Shown here piece by piece: positions 52,883-62,933 of a stretch of DNA of 64,000 nucleotides. Below the pieces are notes generated by a model that was given only the letters and a program-made list of their open reading frames with translations, ran no database searches and was not told where the DNA came from. Source of the DNA: Tessaracoccus flavescens (GTDB taxonomy: Bacteria > Actinomycetota > Actinomycetes > Propionibacteriales > Propionibacteriaceae); the NCBI RefSeq assembly GCF_001998865.1, contig NZ_CP019607.1, forward strand, positions 2,046,001 to 2,110,000. Direction: 5' to 3'. How positions within the stretch are numbered: the stretch's first letter is position 1; each line of letters begins with the position of its first letter. Both the position numbers and the translations under genes were made by a program.

Positions 52883-54542
52883 GTGGTCATGCGCGAAGAC
52901 GTGGGAAGGCAGCTGCCGAACCTGGTCGAGCTCGCCGAGGCGGGCGACGATCAGGCCGTGCGCCGCGCCCTCCTCGGCTGGTCGCCCGCAAAGCTCGTCT
53001 CCGCCACGGGCCAGGGGCGCAGGAGATACGGCGCGACCGGGGTGGGACGCGTCGACGGGTGCGGCATGGGGGTGTCCTGGCTGCTTGCCATCTCCTGGGA
53101 CGGCCGGTGCCGCGAGGCCTCCGTCGTGCGGATGACCACCGACCGCTCACCGCTGGCCGACCGGATGCTCGCGCTGCTGCTCAGCGACCACGTCGAACAG
53201 GTCCGCCGGCGGGCCTGGCGGGCGGTCGAGCAGCGGCTCGACCCAAACCGGGCGGCCCACACGCTTCCTGTGCTGGTCGCGTTGCGGTCACGGCAACGCG
53301 GTAGGCAGGCGCTCGACGGCTATCGAGACCTGGTCGCCGAGCGGCTCGCCGTCGAACCGTGGCGGTTGGCCTGGCTCAGCGACGATCTGCCGACCCGGCG
53401 CTGGGCCGCAGAGGAGTGGCTGGCCACGGGGCCGACCCTGACCGAGGTCGTCGAGCGCCTGGAGACCGAGACCGAGCAGTACGTCGCCTCCACCTTCATC
53501 CGGCACGTCTCGCAGCAGGCGAAGGCCGCCGACTCGAGCCTGCTGCTCGCCTCCAGGCACGGTCGGCTCCGGGCGGACGGGGCCTGGCTCTCCTCCGACC
53601 CTTCCGTCCTCGAACGGCTGCTGGGTGACCGCTCCGCGCTCGTGCGTCGCGCGGCGCAGAGCAGGCTGGCCGCGCAGGGCTTCGACGTCGTGGGCTGGAA
53701 TGAGCGCAACCGGAGCCAGTCGCGGGCCCTGAGGGCGCTGCGCGCGGCGATCGAGGTCGGTGTCGAGATCCCCGTCGACGACCTGCTCGACCTGGCCGAG
53801 GGCGACGACCCCGCCGACCGCAGGCGGAGCAGGTGGCGCGGATCGTCTCGCTGCTGGACCGACCACGGCTCGCCGGTGCGGCCGCCGCGGCCCTGAGGCA
53901 GATCCCAGGCTGGAGCTTCGACGAGCTCGCCCCCCGTTGGCGGGATGCCGGAACGGCCGACCGCCGTCGCCTCGCCCCGCTGCTCGCCAGCCGCGGCGGG
54001 TGGGACCGCGTCCGCGCAGCGCTGCTGGCGGCAGCCGACGGTGACCCGTGGCTGCGCGACTTCGGAATGAGGAACCTCGGTGACGCTCTGTCGCTCCAGC
54101 GCGATCCGAGCCCGCAGCAGCACGACCAGCTCGCGGACCTGCTCGCCGCGAGCGAGCTGCCAGGGGACCGGGTGTGCACTCTGCAGGAACGGCTCGACCT
54201 GCCCGTCGCCCCGTACCGGGGGAGCGGGGCGACGGATGGAACGACGCGGACGCCGCCGTCCTGCTGGCGCTCTCACGCAGCGGGAGGATGCTGCGCCCGA
54301 GCCTCGGACCCGTCGCGGTGCTCCGCTCGGCAGGCTTCGCGCTGGGTCGGCGCATCTCCCGGGAGTCGCTCGACGCGATCGTCGGGCGTCTCGTCGGGGT
54401 CGGCCTCGTCATCCCTCCGCGCGCAGAGGATTACGCCCTCACCGCCGACGGTCGCGCGCTGGTCAAGGGCCTGCGCCCCCACGCCCCCGGCGCGCTCGAG
54501 GCCGCGCGGATGCGGCTCGACGCCGTCGAGGCTCCTGCCTGA
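52883..54542 (+). pseudogene. HEAT-repeat-like protein gene with two frameshifts
   Basis: Coding sequence can be followed from the GTG at 52883 through three frames. The first gives about 310 residues rich in short helical repeats (LSDHVEQVRRRAWRAVEQRL, LLGDRSALVRRAAQSRL). After a shift near 53820 the second begins AEQVARIVSLLDRPRLAGAA and goes on to VCTLQERLDLPVAPYRG. After a shift near 54235 the third gives AAVLLALSRSGRMLRPSLGP and ends with a DNA-binding-like region to 54542. The repeats suggest a HEAT-type scaffold of about 550 residues. Function is unknown. Confidence 0.65.
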
Positions 54543-54608
54543 CGCCGTCCGTACCCGGGCCCGCCGCCACCGCTCGGCGGGGGAAGCAGATGAGCAGCCG
54601 ACCCAGTC

Positions 54609-55580
54609 CTAGCGGGCGAGGAGATCCTTCAGCCAGCGGATCTGACGCAGGCGCTGGCGGTAGGCGCCGCCCTCGTGGTCGTTGAACTCGTAGACCTCGA
54701 CCGATTTCTCCGCCGCGTAGGAGTGGTAGGCGGCCATGACCGTCGACGGCGGGCAGATGGTGTCCATCAGCGCGACCGAGAACAGTGCACGCGACTCGGC
54801 GCGCTTGGCGAAGTTGACCCCGTCGAAGTAGCTGAGGGTGGAGAACACCGTCTCGGCGTTGTTGCGGTGGACCGAAAGGTAGCGGGTGATCTCCGTGTAG
54901 GGGTCCCGGTCGCAGATGTCGACGGCGCGACGGAAGTGACACAGGAACGGCACGTCGGGCATCACCGCGGTCAGGTCGGGCACGAGGCCGGCCACGGCCA
55001 GCGACACCCCGCCGCCCTGGCTGATGCCGTTGACGGAGATCGTGGCCGCGTCCACCCCCGGAAGCTGTCGTGCGGCCTCGGTCGCGCGCACCGCGTCGGT
55101 GAACAGTCGCCGGTAGTAGTACGTGGCGGGATCGTCGATGCCCATGGTCATCACGCCAGGGGTGTGGGGCACCGAGCCGTGCGGGTCGGGCGTGGCGCCG
55201 CCGGTTCCCCAGGAGGAGCCCTGCCCGCGGGTGTCCATCAGGAGATGGGCGAAGCCCGCGTTGGCCCACTGGAGGTGCTGGCCAGGCAGGTCGCGTCCGC
55301 CCCCGTAGCCGATGTACTCCACGACGACGGGCAGCGGGCCATCGCTGGCGGTCGGGGTGATCAGCCAGCCCGAGACCGGGTCGCCGCCGAATCCGGAGAA
55401 CCGGATGTCGCGGATGTCGACCGACGTGAAGGGGTGCTCGACGGGGGAGAGGCGCAGATCGAGATCGTGTCCGCGCGCCTCGCTCAGCGTGGCGTCCCAG
55501 AAGGCGTCGAAGTCGTCGGGCTCGGCCACCTGCGGCCGGTAGGTGCGCAGTTCCTCAAGTGAGAGGTCGGAACGTGCCAT
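54609..55580 (-). CDS. CE7-family acetyl esterase (acetylxylan esterase/cephalosporin deacetylase type)
   Basis: A 323-residue alpha/beta hydrolase of the AXE1 family: YIGYGGGRDLPGQHLQW, the RGQG motif (DTRGQGSSWG), nucleophile Ser in NGISQGGG, Asp in LMDTICPPST and His in FNDHEGG. There is no signal peptide, so it acts in the cytoplasm. It forms an operon with the GntR regulator 17 bases upstream and faces the sialic-acid genes, so deacetylation of imported O-acetylated sialic acids or sugars is an attractive inference. Confidence 0.8.
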   Translation of the reverse strand: MARSDLSLEELRTYRPQVAEPDDFDAFWDATLSEARGHDLDLRLSPVEHPFTSVDIRDIRFSGFGGDPVSGWLITPTASDGPLPVVVEYIGYGGGRDLPGQHLQWANAGFAHLLMDTRGQGSSWGTGGATPDPHGSVPHTPGVMTMGIDDPATYYYRRLFTDAVRATEAARQLPGVDAATISVNGISQGGGVSLAVAGLVPDLTAVMPDVPFLCHFRRAVDICDRDPYTEITRYLSVHRNNAETVFSTLSYFDGVNFAKRAESRALFSVALMDTICPPSTVMAAYHSYAAEKSVEVYEFNDHEGGAYRQRLRQIRWLKDLLAR

Positions 55581-55597
55581 GTGGGTGGTTCTCCTTG

Positions 55598-56317
55598 TCA
55601 GCCGGCGACAGCAGCGCCGGTGGTCGAGTCGAGCACGCGCAGCAGCGGCGCGTAATGGGCCTGGACGGCGTCGCGGTAGGCCTCAAGGTCGCCGGACTTC
55701 GCGGCGTCGAGCATGTCCTGGTGCGCGCGGACAGTGTCTGCCATGTCACGCGGGGTCGGGACGCCGAGCCTCGGGCCGACAAGCGTGTACACGTCCCAGA
55801 AGGCCGCGACCAACTGTCCGTAGAGCTCATTGCCGATCAAACCGGCGATGGTCAGGTGGAACTCCCGATCCTCAGACGCGAAATTCTCTCCTCGCTCACC
55901 GCGATTGGCCATTTCGACACAAACATCGCTCAACTCGGGGGTCTCGCGACCTTCCAACTGCTCCACGACTTGGGGCGCAATGGCCAGATCGAGGGCTAGC
56001 CGAACCTCCACGACCTGCCTGAGGGTCTCGAAATCCTTACCCGGCAGGACCACCCCCTTGAAGGTCAGTCCCTCGACAAGCGGACGCAGCGACATCTCGC
56101 CAACGAACATGCCGGTGCCATGACGCACCTCGATGATGTCGAGCGTAGCCAGAGTGCGAATGGCCTCCCGCAGATTTGCCCGCGAGACGTCGAGCAACTC
56201 CGCGAGTTGGACCTCTGTCGGCATCGGATCTCCTGGCTTGAGCCCCTTCGAGATGATGAGTTCCTTGACCGCGTCGATGCTGGCTCGGAGCCTCTGGGGC
56301 TCACGAACTTTCGTCAT
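55598..56317 (-). CDS. nanR: GntR-family (FCD) regulator of the sialic-acid locus
   Basis: A 239-residue regulator. The winged helix at about 10-75 (MPTEVQLAELLDVSRANLREAIRTL) is followed by an FCD domain with ligand residues in VRLALDLAIAPQ, DREFHLTIAGLIGNE and VRAHQDMLDAAKSGD. It is divergent from the transporter operon with a 23-bp palindrome over the shared promoter. It probably represses both directions and is released by a sialic-acid catabolite. The symbol is assigned by context. Confidence 0.75.
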   Translation of the reverse strand: MTKVREPQRLRASIDAVKELIISKGLKPGDPMPTEVQLAELLDVSRANLREAIRTLATLDIIEVRHGTGMFVGEMSLRPLVEGLTFKGVVLPGKDFETLRQVVEVRLALDLAIAPQVVEQLEGRETPELSDVCVEMANRGERGENFASEDREFHLTIAGLIGNELYGQLVAAFWDVYTLVGPRLGVPTPRDMADTVRAHQDMLDAAKSGDLEAYRDAVQAHYAPLLRVLDSTTGAAVAG

Positions 56318-56332
56318 TTCGCCTCCCTGATG

Positions 56333-56362
56333 TTGACTGACCGTCTGATTGTGGCAGAGTAT
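56333..56362 (+). promoter_or_regulatory. Promoter of the sialic-acid transport operon
   Basis: TTGACT, an 18-base spacer and GAGTAT, overlapping the operator that starts at 56360. Confidence 0.55.
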
Positions 56363-56382
56363 CGGACATCAGATGTCTGATA
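56360..56382. promoter_or_regulatory. 23-bp operator palindrome
   Basis: TATCGGACATC-A-GATGTCTGATA: 11-bp arms with one mismatch. It overlaps the -10 region of the transport operon, which fits repression by the adjacent GntR regulator. Confidence 0.8.
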
Positions 56383-56413
56383 ACCCAGAGTTTTTACACG
56401 TCTAGGAGACTCA

Positions 56414-58048
56414 ATGACGAATCCCACCTCGGTGCCCCGACGGGATATTTTCAAGTTTGCTGGTGCCATGGGTGCCGCAGCCGCCTTCACCGCGACGCTG
56501 TCGGCATGTGGCAAGCAGGACCCGATCACCAACACTAGCTCCGCACCCACCGGTGCCGCGAGCACCGGCACCTCCGCGGCGCCTGCGGGTTCCGACGGCA
56601 CCATCATCGCCGCCATCTCGTACGAGCTCGGCACCAACGGCTACGACCCGATGACCACGACCGCAGCCCTCACCCAGGCCGTGAACTGGCACACCCTCGA
56701 GGGCCTCACCGAGCTCAACCCCGCAACCCGCGAGGTCTCTGCGGCCCTCGGCGCGGACATGCCGAAGGAGGTCGACGAGACGACCTACGAGGTCGCCCTG
56801 CGCGACGGTGCCGTGTTCCACGACGGCACCCCGGTTACCGCCGACGACGTCGTCTTCTCGTTCGAGCGCGTGCTTAACCCCGACAACCAGTCGCTGTTCG
56901 CCTCCTTCATCCCGTTCATCGACTCGGTGACCAAGAAGGACGACAAGACCGTCACCGTGAAGCTGAAGTTCCCCTTCTCGCTGGTGCCCGAGCGTCTCTC
57001 CGTCGTCAAGATCGTCCCGAAGGCCGCCGTCGAGAAGGACGCGAAGGCGTTCGACCTCAACCCCGTCGGCACCGGCCCGTGGAAGATGACCGACAACGGA
57101 GCCAGCTCCCAGCAGGTCGTCTTCGAGCGCAACGACGACTACACCGGCCCGCATCCGGCAAAGGCCAAGTCGATGACCTGGCAGATCATCCCCGACGACT
57201 CGACCCGCACCAACGCGCTGAGCTCCGACACCGTCCAGGCGATCGACACCGTCCCCGCCGCCAACCTGGCGACCCTCTCGCAGACCAAGTCGGTCGCGGC
57301 CGAGCAGGGCTTCGGCCTGCTCTTCGCCATGTTCAACTGTGGCCTCGCCCCGATGGACGATGTGCGCAACCGTCAGGGCGTCATGTATGCCCTCGACTAC
57401 GAGAAGATCTGCAAGGTCGGCATGTCCGACCTCGCCACGCCCGCCACCAGCTACCTGCAGAAGGAGCACCCCTCCTACAACCAGGCGAAGGTGCAGTACG
57501 TCGGCCAGATGGAGAAGGCGAAGGAGCTCTTCGCCGAGACTGGCCTCAAGGCCGTGCGCGTGCTCGCCTCCGACCACGGCTGGTTCGCCGCCGTCCGCCC
57601 GATGATCAAGGAGTCGCTCGAAGCCGCAGGCCTGACCGTCACCTACGAGGAGAAGAAGTCCTCTGACGTGTACGCGACGATCGACTCCGACCCGAACGCG
57701 TTCGACATCGTGATCGCCCCCGGCGACCCCTCCGTCTTCGGCGACGACGCAGACCTGCTGCTGCGCTGGTGGTACACCGGTGACACCTGGACCGACGCCC
57801 GCATGCACTGGAAGGGCCAGGACTCCTACAACAAGGTGCAGGAGCTGCTCGACACGGCAGCCAAGTCGACCGGAGACGACCAGAAGAAGGCCTGGTTCGA
57901 GATCTTCGACGTCGTGAGCGAGGCCGTCCCGATGTACCCGATCTTCCACCGCAAGTCCCCGACCGCCTTCGACGCAGAGACCCTCCAGGGCTTCAAGCCG
58001 ATCGCGGTGACCGGCCTCTCCTTCATCGACGTCGCGTCGACGAAGTAG
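56414..58048 (+). CDS. Substrate-binding lipoprotein, peptide/opine-type ABC (SatA-like)
   Basis: A 544-residue family 5 solute-binding protein. The N-terminus combines a Tat twin-arginine motif (RRDIFKF) with a lipobox (LSAC, Cys32), so it is exported folded and lipid-anchored. The mature part has the SBP_bac_5 pattern FERVLNPDNQ and ALDYEKICKVG. Its operon encodes sialic-acid catabolic enzymes, so sialic acid is the likely ligand, as for SatABCD of Haemophilus ducreyi; peptides are the alternative. TAGGAG precedes the ATG. A stem-loop (58073-58098) after the stop may raise its level over the permeases. Confidence 0.85.
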   Translation: MTNPTSVPRRDIFKFAGAMGAAAAFTATLSACGKQDPITNTSSAPTGAASTGTSAAPAGSDGTIIAAISYELGTNGYDPMTTTAALTQAVNWHTLEGLTELNPATREVSAALGADMPKEVDETTYEVALRDGAVFHDGTPVTADDVVFSFERVLNPDNQSLFASFIPFIDSVTKKDDKTVTVKLKFPFSLVPERLSVVKIVPKAAVEKDAKAFDLNPVGTGPWKMTDNGASSQQVVFERNDDYTGPHPAKAKSMTWQIIPDDSTRTNALSSDTVQAIDTVPAANLATLSQTKSVAAEQGFGLLFAMFNCGLAPMDDVRNRQGVMYALDYEKICKVGMSDLATPATSYLQKEHPSYNQAKVQYVGQMEKAKELFAETGLKAVRVLASDHGWFAAVRPMIKESLEAAGLTVTYEEKKSSDVYATIDSDPNAFDIVIAPGDPSVFGDDADLLLRWWYTGDTWTDARMHWKGQDSYNKVQELLDTAAKSTGDDQKKAWFEIFDVVSEAVPMYPIFHRKSPTAFDAETLQGFKPIAVTGLSFIDVASTK

Positions 58049-58072
58049 TCAGCCACACCCTTCACCGGAACA

Positions 58073-58098
58073 GGGTGGCGCGCCCTGTCGTGCCACCC
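58073..58098 (+). promoter_or_regulatory. Stem-loop between binding protein and permease genes
   Basis: GGGTGGC and GCCACCC pair around 12 bases, with no T run after. Such hairpins often protect the binding-protein message 3' end. Confidence 0.5.
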
Positions 58099-58168
58099 CG
58101 TTTCCATCCCAACTCTTCCCCCGGGGCCCAGCATCGCGCCCCGTCCCTCTCCCCAAGGAGAAACTGCA

Positions 58169-59134
58169 GTGTCCAACCTCCTCCGCTTGCTCGGCCGGCG
58201 CCTCGTCGCGCTGCCGATCATGGTGCTGGGTGTCACGCTGCTGGTGTTCGTCGTCATGTCGTTCTCCAGCGCTGACCCGGCGCGTCTAGCTCTCGGCGAG
58301 AGTGCCTCCGCCGAGGCCCTCCAGGCCTACCGTGAGACACACGGCCTCAACGATCCGCTCCTCGTGCGCTACGGCCGCTACCTCGCCGGACTCGTCCAGG
58401 GTGACCTCGGCGAGTCGTTCACCGGGGTGCCGATCTCGCAACTCGTCGGCCAGAACTTCCCCGTGACACTGCAGATCACCTTCGTCGGCCTGCTGATGGG
58501 CGTCGTGCTCGCCCTCGTGCTCGGAGTCGTGGCCGCCCTCTACCGGGACCGCTGGCCCGACCAGGTCATCCGCATCTTCTCGATCGCAAGCCTCGCCACC
58601 CCGTCGTTCTGGCTCGCGCTGCTGCTGATCCAGGCCTTCGGGAATGTTCCGGGCGGCACCTACACGTTCCCCGCAGTGGTCACCGAATGGGTGAAGTTCA
58701 GCCAGAATCCCGGCGGCTGGGCGACCCAGATCTTCCTTCCAGCCCTCGCCTGCGCCATCCCGCTCAGCGGATCGCTGACCCGCGTCGTGCGCACCTCGAT
58801 GGTGGAGGAGCTCGACCGCGACTACGCCCGCACCGCGATCGGGGCAGGCGTCCCCCGCGGCGAGGTCGTCGCCCGCAACGTCCTGCACAACGCCCTGATC
58901 ACCCCGCTCACCGTGCTCGGCCTCAGGATCGGCTACATGATGGGTGGCGCCGTCGTCATCGAGATGATCTTCAACATCCAGGGCATGGGCCAGCTGATCT
59001 TCCAGGGCATCTCCCGCAATGACGTCAACATCGTCCAGGGCGTGACGATCACCATCGCCATCGCGTTCATTCTGATCAACATGCTCGTCGACCTGCTGTA
59101 CGTCCTGGTCAACCCGCGAATCAGGAGCATCTGA
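58169..59134 (+). CDS. ABC permease, DppB type
   Basis: A 321-residue inner-membrane permease with six helices and the binding-protein-dependent transport EAA-like loop (DYARTAIGAGVPRGEVVARNV). The N-terminal helix (MVLGVTLLVFVVMSF) and the segment AYRETHGLNDPLLVRYGRYL are typical of DppB/OppB. The GTG has AAGGAG eight bases upstream. It overlaps the next gene at ATGA. Confidence 0.9.
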   Translation: MSNLLRLLGRRLVALPIMVLGVTLLVFVVMSFSSADPARLALGESASAEALQAYRETHGLNDPLLVRYGRYLAGLVQGDLGESFTGVPISQLVGQNFPVTLQITFVGLLMGVVLALVLGVVAALYRDRWPDQVIRIFSIASLATPSFWLALLLIQAFGNVPGGTYTFPAVVTEWVKFSQNPGGWATQIFLPALACAIPLSGSLTRVVRTSMVEELDRDYARTAIGAGVPRGEVVARNVLHNALITPLTVLGLRIGYMMGGAVVIEMIFNIQGMGQLIFQGISRNDVNIVQGVTITIAIAFILINMLVDLLYVLVNPRIRSI

Positions 59135-61209
59135 TGCTGTCGTCTGAATCCCGCAAGAAGCTGACCTCGCAGGCAGGCCTCCGGTTCCAGGGCTTCAAGG
59201 CCCTCCCGATCGGGTCCAAGATTTCCATCGTCGTCCTGACCCTGCTCGCCCTCCTCGCGATCTTCGCACCCCTCATCACCGCCTACGGCCCCGGAGACAG
59301 CGGCCTTGTTCCTCCCGACATGGTCGTGGAGCAGGAGATCACCATCGAGGGCGTCGGCACGACCGTCGTGCCGGACAACTCGATCGCTCCCAACTCCCAG
59401 TTCTGGTTCGGCACCGACGACAAGGGACGCGACCTCTTCACCCGGGTCATCTACGGCACCCGCGTCTCGCTGGTGGTCGGCCTCGCCGCCACGGCGCTCG
59501 CCCTCGTGGTCGCCGCCGTCCTCGGCTCGATCGCAGCGACCGCGAACAAGGTCGTCTCCGAGGTGCTGATGCGCATCCTCGACATCATCATGAGCTTCCC
59601 CGGCATCGCGCTGGCGGCGGTGATGGTGACTGCGCTCTCCTCGAGACTGCCGATCCTGCCCGTCGTGATCATCTCGATCGCCTTCCTGTACGTGCCGCAG
59701 CTCACCCGCGTGGTCCGAGCGAACGTGCTCGCCCAGTTCGGTGAGGACTACGTGTCGGCCTCGAAGGTGATGGGCGCAGGTACCCCCTGGATCCTGATCC
59801 GGCACGTCGCCCGCAACTGCCTCGCCCCGATCATGGTCTTCGCCACCGTGCTCGTCGCCGACGCGATCGTCTTCGAGGCGTCGCTGTCGTTCATCGGCTC
59901 CGGCATCACCTCGGTCAACACTCCGACCTGGGGCAACATGCTCAGCGAGGGCAAGGCCCTGCTGCTTTCGGGCCACTGGTGGGCGACCTTCTTCCCGGGG
60001 CTGTTCATCCTGATCACGACGCTCAGCCTGAACATCCTGTCCGAGGGCCTCACCGACTCGCTCGCGTCGCCGAAGATCAAGACCCGCGCCAACGTGCAGG
60101 CAGATGAGGACGCAGGAAAGGGCGCGGCCACCTCGATCGCCGAGTCCTACGCAACCCAGACCGCAGCGCTCGACCGTCGTCTCGACGACCTGCGGGTCGC
60201 CGAGCTCGCCCGCGACGACCGGCTCGTGCTCCCCGCTCCCGACGCCGAACCGCTGCTCGATGTGCGCAACCTCTCGATCTCGTTCCCCAGCGCCCACGGC
60301 GACGTCAAGATCGTCGACAACGTGTCCTTCTCGGTGCGCCCCGGCGCGACGATGGGTCTGGTCGGCGAGTCGGGCTGCGGCAAGTCGATCACCGCGATGG
60401 CGATCATGGGGCTGCTGCCGCCGTCGGCGAAGTTCGAAGGCTCGATCATGTTCGAGGGCCGCGACTTGCTCAAGCTCAGCGAGAAGGAACGCAACGCGCT
60501 CCGCGGCCACGAGATGAGCATGGTCTACCAGGATGCGCTCAGCTCGCTGAACCCGTCGATGCTGATCCGCGCCCAGATGAAGCAGCTCACCAAGCGCGGT
60601 GGGCAGCGCACCGCGGAGGAACTGCTCACCCTCGTGGGCCTCGACCCCGTCCGCACGCTGAAGTCGTACCCGCACGAGCTCTCCGGGGGCCAGCGTCAGC
60701 GCGTGCTGATCGCCATGGCGCTGACCCGCAACCCGCGTCTCGTGATCGCCGACGAGCCGACCACGGCCCTCGACGTCACCGTCCAGGCCCAGGTCGTCGA
60801 CCTGCTCAACGACCTGCGCGAGAAGCTTGGCTTCTCGATGGTGTTCGTCTCCCATGACCTCGCCCTCGTGGCGAAGGTCGCCCACCGGATCACCGTCATG
60901 TACGCGGGCCAGGTCGTGGAGCAGGCCACCACGAGCGAACTGCTGACCAACCCGATCCACGAGTACACCCGCGGCCTTCTCGGTGCGGTCCTCTCCATCG
61001 AGGAGGGACACGGGCGGCTGCACCAGGTGCCCGGCGTCGTGCCCTCGCCGCGCGAGTTCGTCGCGGGCGACCGGTTCGCCCCGCGCTCCTCGCACCCGAA
61101 TGTCGGCCTCGACGAGAAGCCGACCCTTCGCAAGGTCGACGGCGTCGACCACGTCTACGCACGCACAGACGCCCTCGTCTCCGTGCTCGCAGAGGAGGAG
61201 CAGCGATGA
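59134..61209 (+). CDS. Fused ABC permease (DppC) and ATPase (DppD)
   Basis: A 691-residue protein joining two transporter parts. Residues 1 to about 310 are a DppC-type permease with six helices and the EAA loop (DYVSASKVMGAGTPWILI). After a charged linker, residues about 370-691 are an ATPase with Walker A GESGCGKSI, signature LSGGQRQRVLIAMAL, Walker B LVIADEPTTALD and the oligopeptide-type C-terminal extension. Such fusions are known in actinobacterial dipeptide-type systems. The second ATPase overlaps its stop. Confidence 0.9.
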   Translation: MLSSESRKKLTSQAGLRFQGFKALPIGSKISIVVLTLLALLAIFAPLITAYGPGDSGLVPPDMVVEQEITIEGVGTTVVPDNSIAPNSQFWFGTDDKGRDLFTRVIYGTRVSLVVGLAATALALVVAAVLGSIAATANKVVSEVLMRILDIIMSFPGIALAAVMVTALSSRLPILPVVIISIAFLYVPQLTRVVRANVLAQFGEDYVSASKVMGAGTPWILIRHVARNCLAPIMVFATVLVADAIVFEASLSFIGSGITSVNTPTWGNMLSEGKALLLSGHWWATFFPGLFILITTLSLNILSEGLTDSLASPKIKTRANVQADEDAGKGAATSIAESYATQTAALDRRLDDLRVAELARDDRLVLPAPDAEPLLDVRNLSISFPSAHGDVKIVDNVSFSVRPGATMGLVGESGCGKSITAMAIMGLLPPSAKFEGSIMFEGRDLLKLSEKERNALRGHEMSMVYQDALSSLNPSMLIRAQMKQLTKRGGQRTAEELLTLVGLDPVRTLKSYPHELSGGQRQRVLIAMALTRNPRLVIADEPTTALDVTVQAQVVDLLNDLREKLGFSMVFVSHDLALVAKVAHRITVMYAGQVVEQATTSELLTNPIHEYTRGLLGAVLSIEEGHGRLHQVPGVVPSPREFVAGDRFAPRSSHPNVGLDEKPTLRKVDGVDHVYARTDALVSVLAEEEQR

Positions 61210-61991
61210 CCACCCCAGTGATCGAACTCAGCGACGTCCACGTCGTGCACAAGGCCCGCACAGGCAAGCTGTTCCGCCCCGACAGGGTGCACGCCGTCAA
61301 CGGTGTGAGCGTCTCCGTCAGCAAGGGCGAGACGCTCGGACTGGTCGGCGAGTCCGGCTGCGGCAAGTCGACGCTCGCCCGCGTCATGGTCGGCCTGCAG
61401 CCGGTCACCTCCGGCTCCATCCGCCACCTCGGCAAGGAGATGAAGCTCAACGAACGCGGACGCAAGGAACTCGGCCGGGCAGTCTCGGTCGTCTTCCAGG
61501 ACCCCGCAACGGCGCTCAACCCCCGCATGCTGGTGCGCGACACGCTGCTCGACCCGTTCCGTGTGCACGGAATCGGCAGCGAGAAGGAGCGCACCGCCCG
61601 GGTCCGGGAACTGCTCGACCTGGTCGGGCTGCCCCAGTCGGCGCTCGACGTGCTTCCCCGCCAGATCTCCGGCGGCCAGCGTCAACGGGTCGCGATCGCC
61701 CGCGCCCTCGCGCTGCGACCGGACGTGATCATCGCCGACGAGCCCACCTCAGCCCTTGACGTGTCGGTTCGCGCCCAGGTGCTCAACCTCCTCGTCGACC
61801 TCAAGGAGGAGCTCGGCCTCGGGCTGGTGTTCATCAGCCACGACATCAACACCGTCCGCTTCATCTCCGACCGCATGGCCGTGATGCTCGCCGGACAGAT
61901 CGTCGAGACGGGTCCAGCCGACGAGGTCTTCAACAACCCCACCAACGACTACACACGCGCCCTGCTGAGCGCCGTGCCTTCACTTCTGTAA
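61206..61991 (+). CDS. ABC transporter ATPase (DppF type)
   Basis: A 261-residue ATPase: Walker A GESGCGKST, Q-loop FQDPATALNPRM, signature ISGGQRQRVAIARAL and Walker B VIIADEPTSALD, with switch His in FISHDINTV. It pairs with the ATPase half of the upstream fusion. It overlaps that gene by ATGA. The C-terminal extension is short. Confidence 0.9.
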   Translation: MTTPVIELSDVHVVHKARTGKLFRPDRVHAVNGVSVSVSKGETLGLVGESGCGKSTLARVMVGLQPVTSGSIRHLGKEMKLNERGRKELGRAVSVVFQDPATALNPRMLVRDTLLDPFRVHGIGSEKERTARVRELLDLVGLPQSALDVLPRQISGGQRQRVAIARALALRPDVIIADEPTSALDVSVRAQVLNLLVDLKEELGLGLVFISHDINTVRFISDRMAVMLAGQIVETGPADEVFNNPTNDYTRALLSAVPSLL

Positions 61992-62015
61992 CCCCGAATA
62001 GGAGCTCCACCCACC

Positions 62016-62933
62016 ATGACTGACTTCCGAGGCGTCGTTCCTCCCGTCATCACCCCCATGAACCCGGACGGCTCGCTCGACCTCGAGGGCCTCGACCGCG
62101 TGGTCGACCACCTCATCGACGGCGGCATGCACGGGCTGTTCATCCTCGGCTCCTGCGGCCAGGTCGCCTACCTCACCGACGCCGAGCGCGACGCCGTCGT
62201 CACCCGTGTCGTCGAGCGGGTCGCTGGTCGGGTCCCCGTGCAGGTCGGCACCCCCGACTTCACCGCCCGCCGCATGTCCGAGAGCGCCCGCCGCGCCCAG
62301 GAACTCGGCGCGGACGCCGTCGTCGTGTCGGCACCGGTCTACGCGCTCAACGACGAGGCCGAGATCGAGCGCCACCTGCGCATCGTCGCCGACTCCGTCG
62401 ACATCCCCGTGTTCGCCTACGACGTGCCCGTCCGCGTGCACACCAAGCTCGGCCGCGACCTGCTGATCAACCTCGGCAAGGACGGCGTGCTCACGGGCGT
62501 CAAGGACTCATCCGGTGACGACGTCGCCTTCCGACGCCTCGTCGCCGCCAACGGCCTCGCGGGGCACCCACTGCAGCTGCTGACGGGCCACGAGGTCATG
62601 GTCGACGGCATGCTGCTGCTCGGTGCCGACGGCGCCGTCCCCGGGCTCGCCAACGTCGACCCCGCAGGCTACCGCCGACTCTGGGACGCCGCGCAGGCCG
62701 GCGACTGGGCCGCAGCCCGCGCCGAACAGGACCGCCTCGCCGAGCTGTTCGAGATCGTGTTCGTGCCCACCGGTCGCTCCGGTGACGCCGGCGGCATCGG
62801 AGCCTTCAAGGCCGCGGCGGCGAGCCTCGGCATCATCGACTCCGCCGCGATGCCCTCGCCGCTCGAGGGGCTGACCCCGGCCGACGTCGAGCAGATCGAC
62901 GAGATCCTCACGAAGGTGGGACTGCTGGCATGA
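62016..62933 (+). CDS. nanA: N-acetylneuraminate lyase-like DapA-family aldolase
   Basis: A 305-residue class I aldolase of the DHDPS/NAL family. Catalytic Tyr is in FAYDVP and the Schiff-base Lys in GVKDSSGD. The substrate carboxylate loop reads GSCGQ where lyases and DHDPS mostly have GSTGE. Next to a ROK kinase and NanE, it should cleave sialic acid to N-acetylmannosamine and pyruvate. The GSCGQ variant leaves room for a related keto-acid substrate. Confidence 0.8.
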   Translation: MTDFRGVVPPVITPMNPDGSLDLEGLDRVVDHLIDGGMHGLFILGSCGQVAYLTDAERDAVVTRVVERVAGRVPVQVGTPDFTARRMSESARRAQELGADAVVVSAPVYALNDEAEIERHLRIVADSVDIPVFAYDVPVRVHTKLGRDLLINLGKDGVLTGVKDSSGDDVAFRRLVAANGLAGHPLQLLTGHEVMVDGMLLLGADGAVPGLANVDPAGYRRLWDAAQAGDWAAARAEQDRLAELFEIVFVPTGRSGDAGGIGAFKAAAASLGIIDSAAMPSPLEGLTPADVEQIDEILTKVGLLA

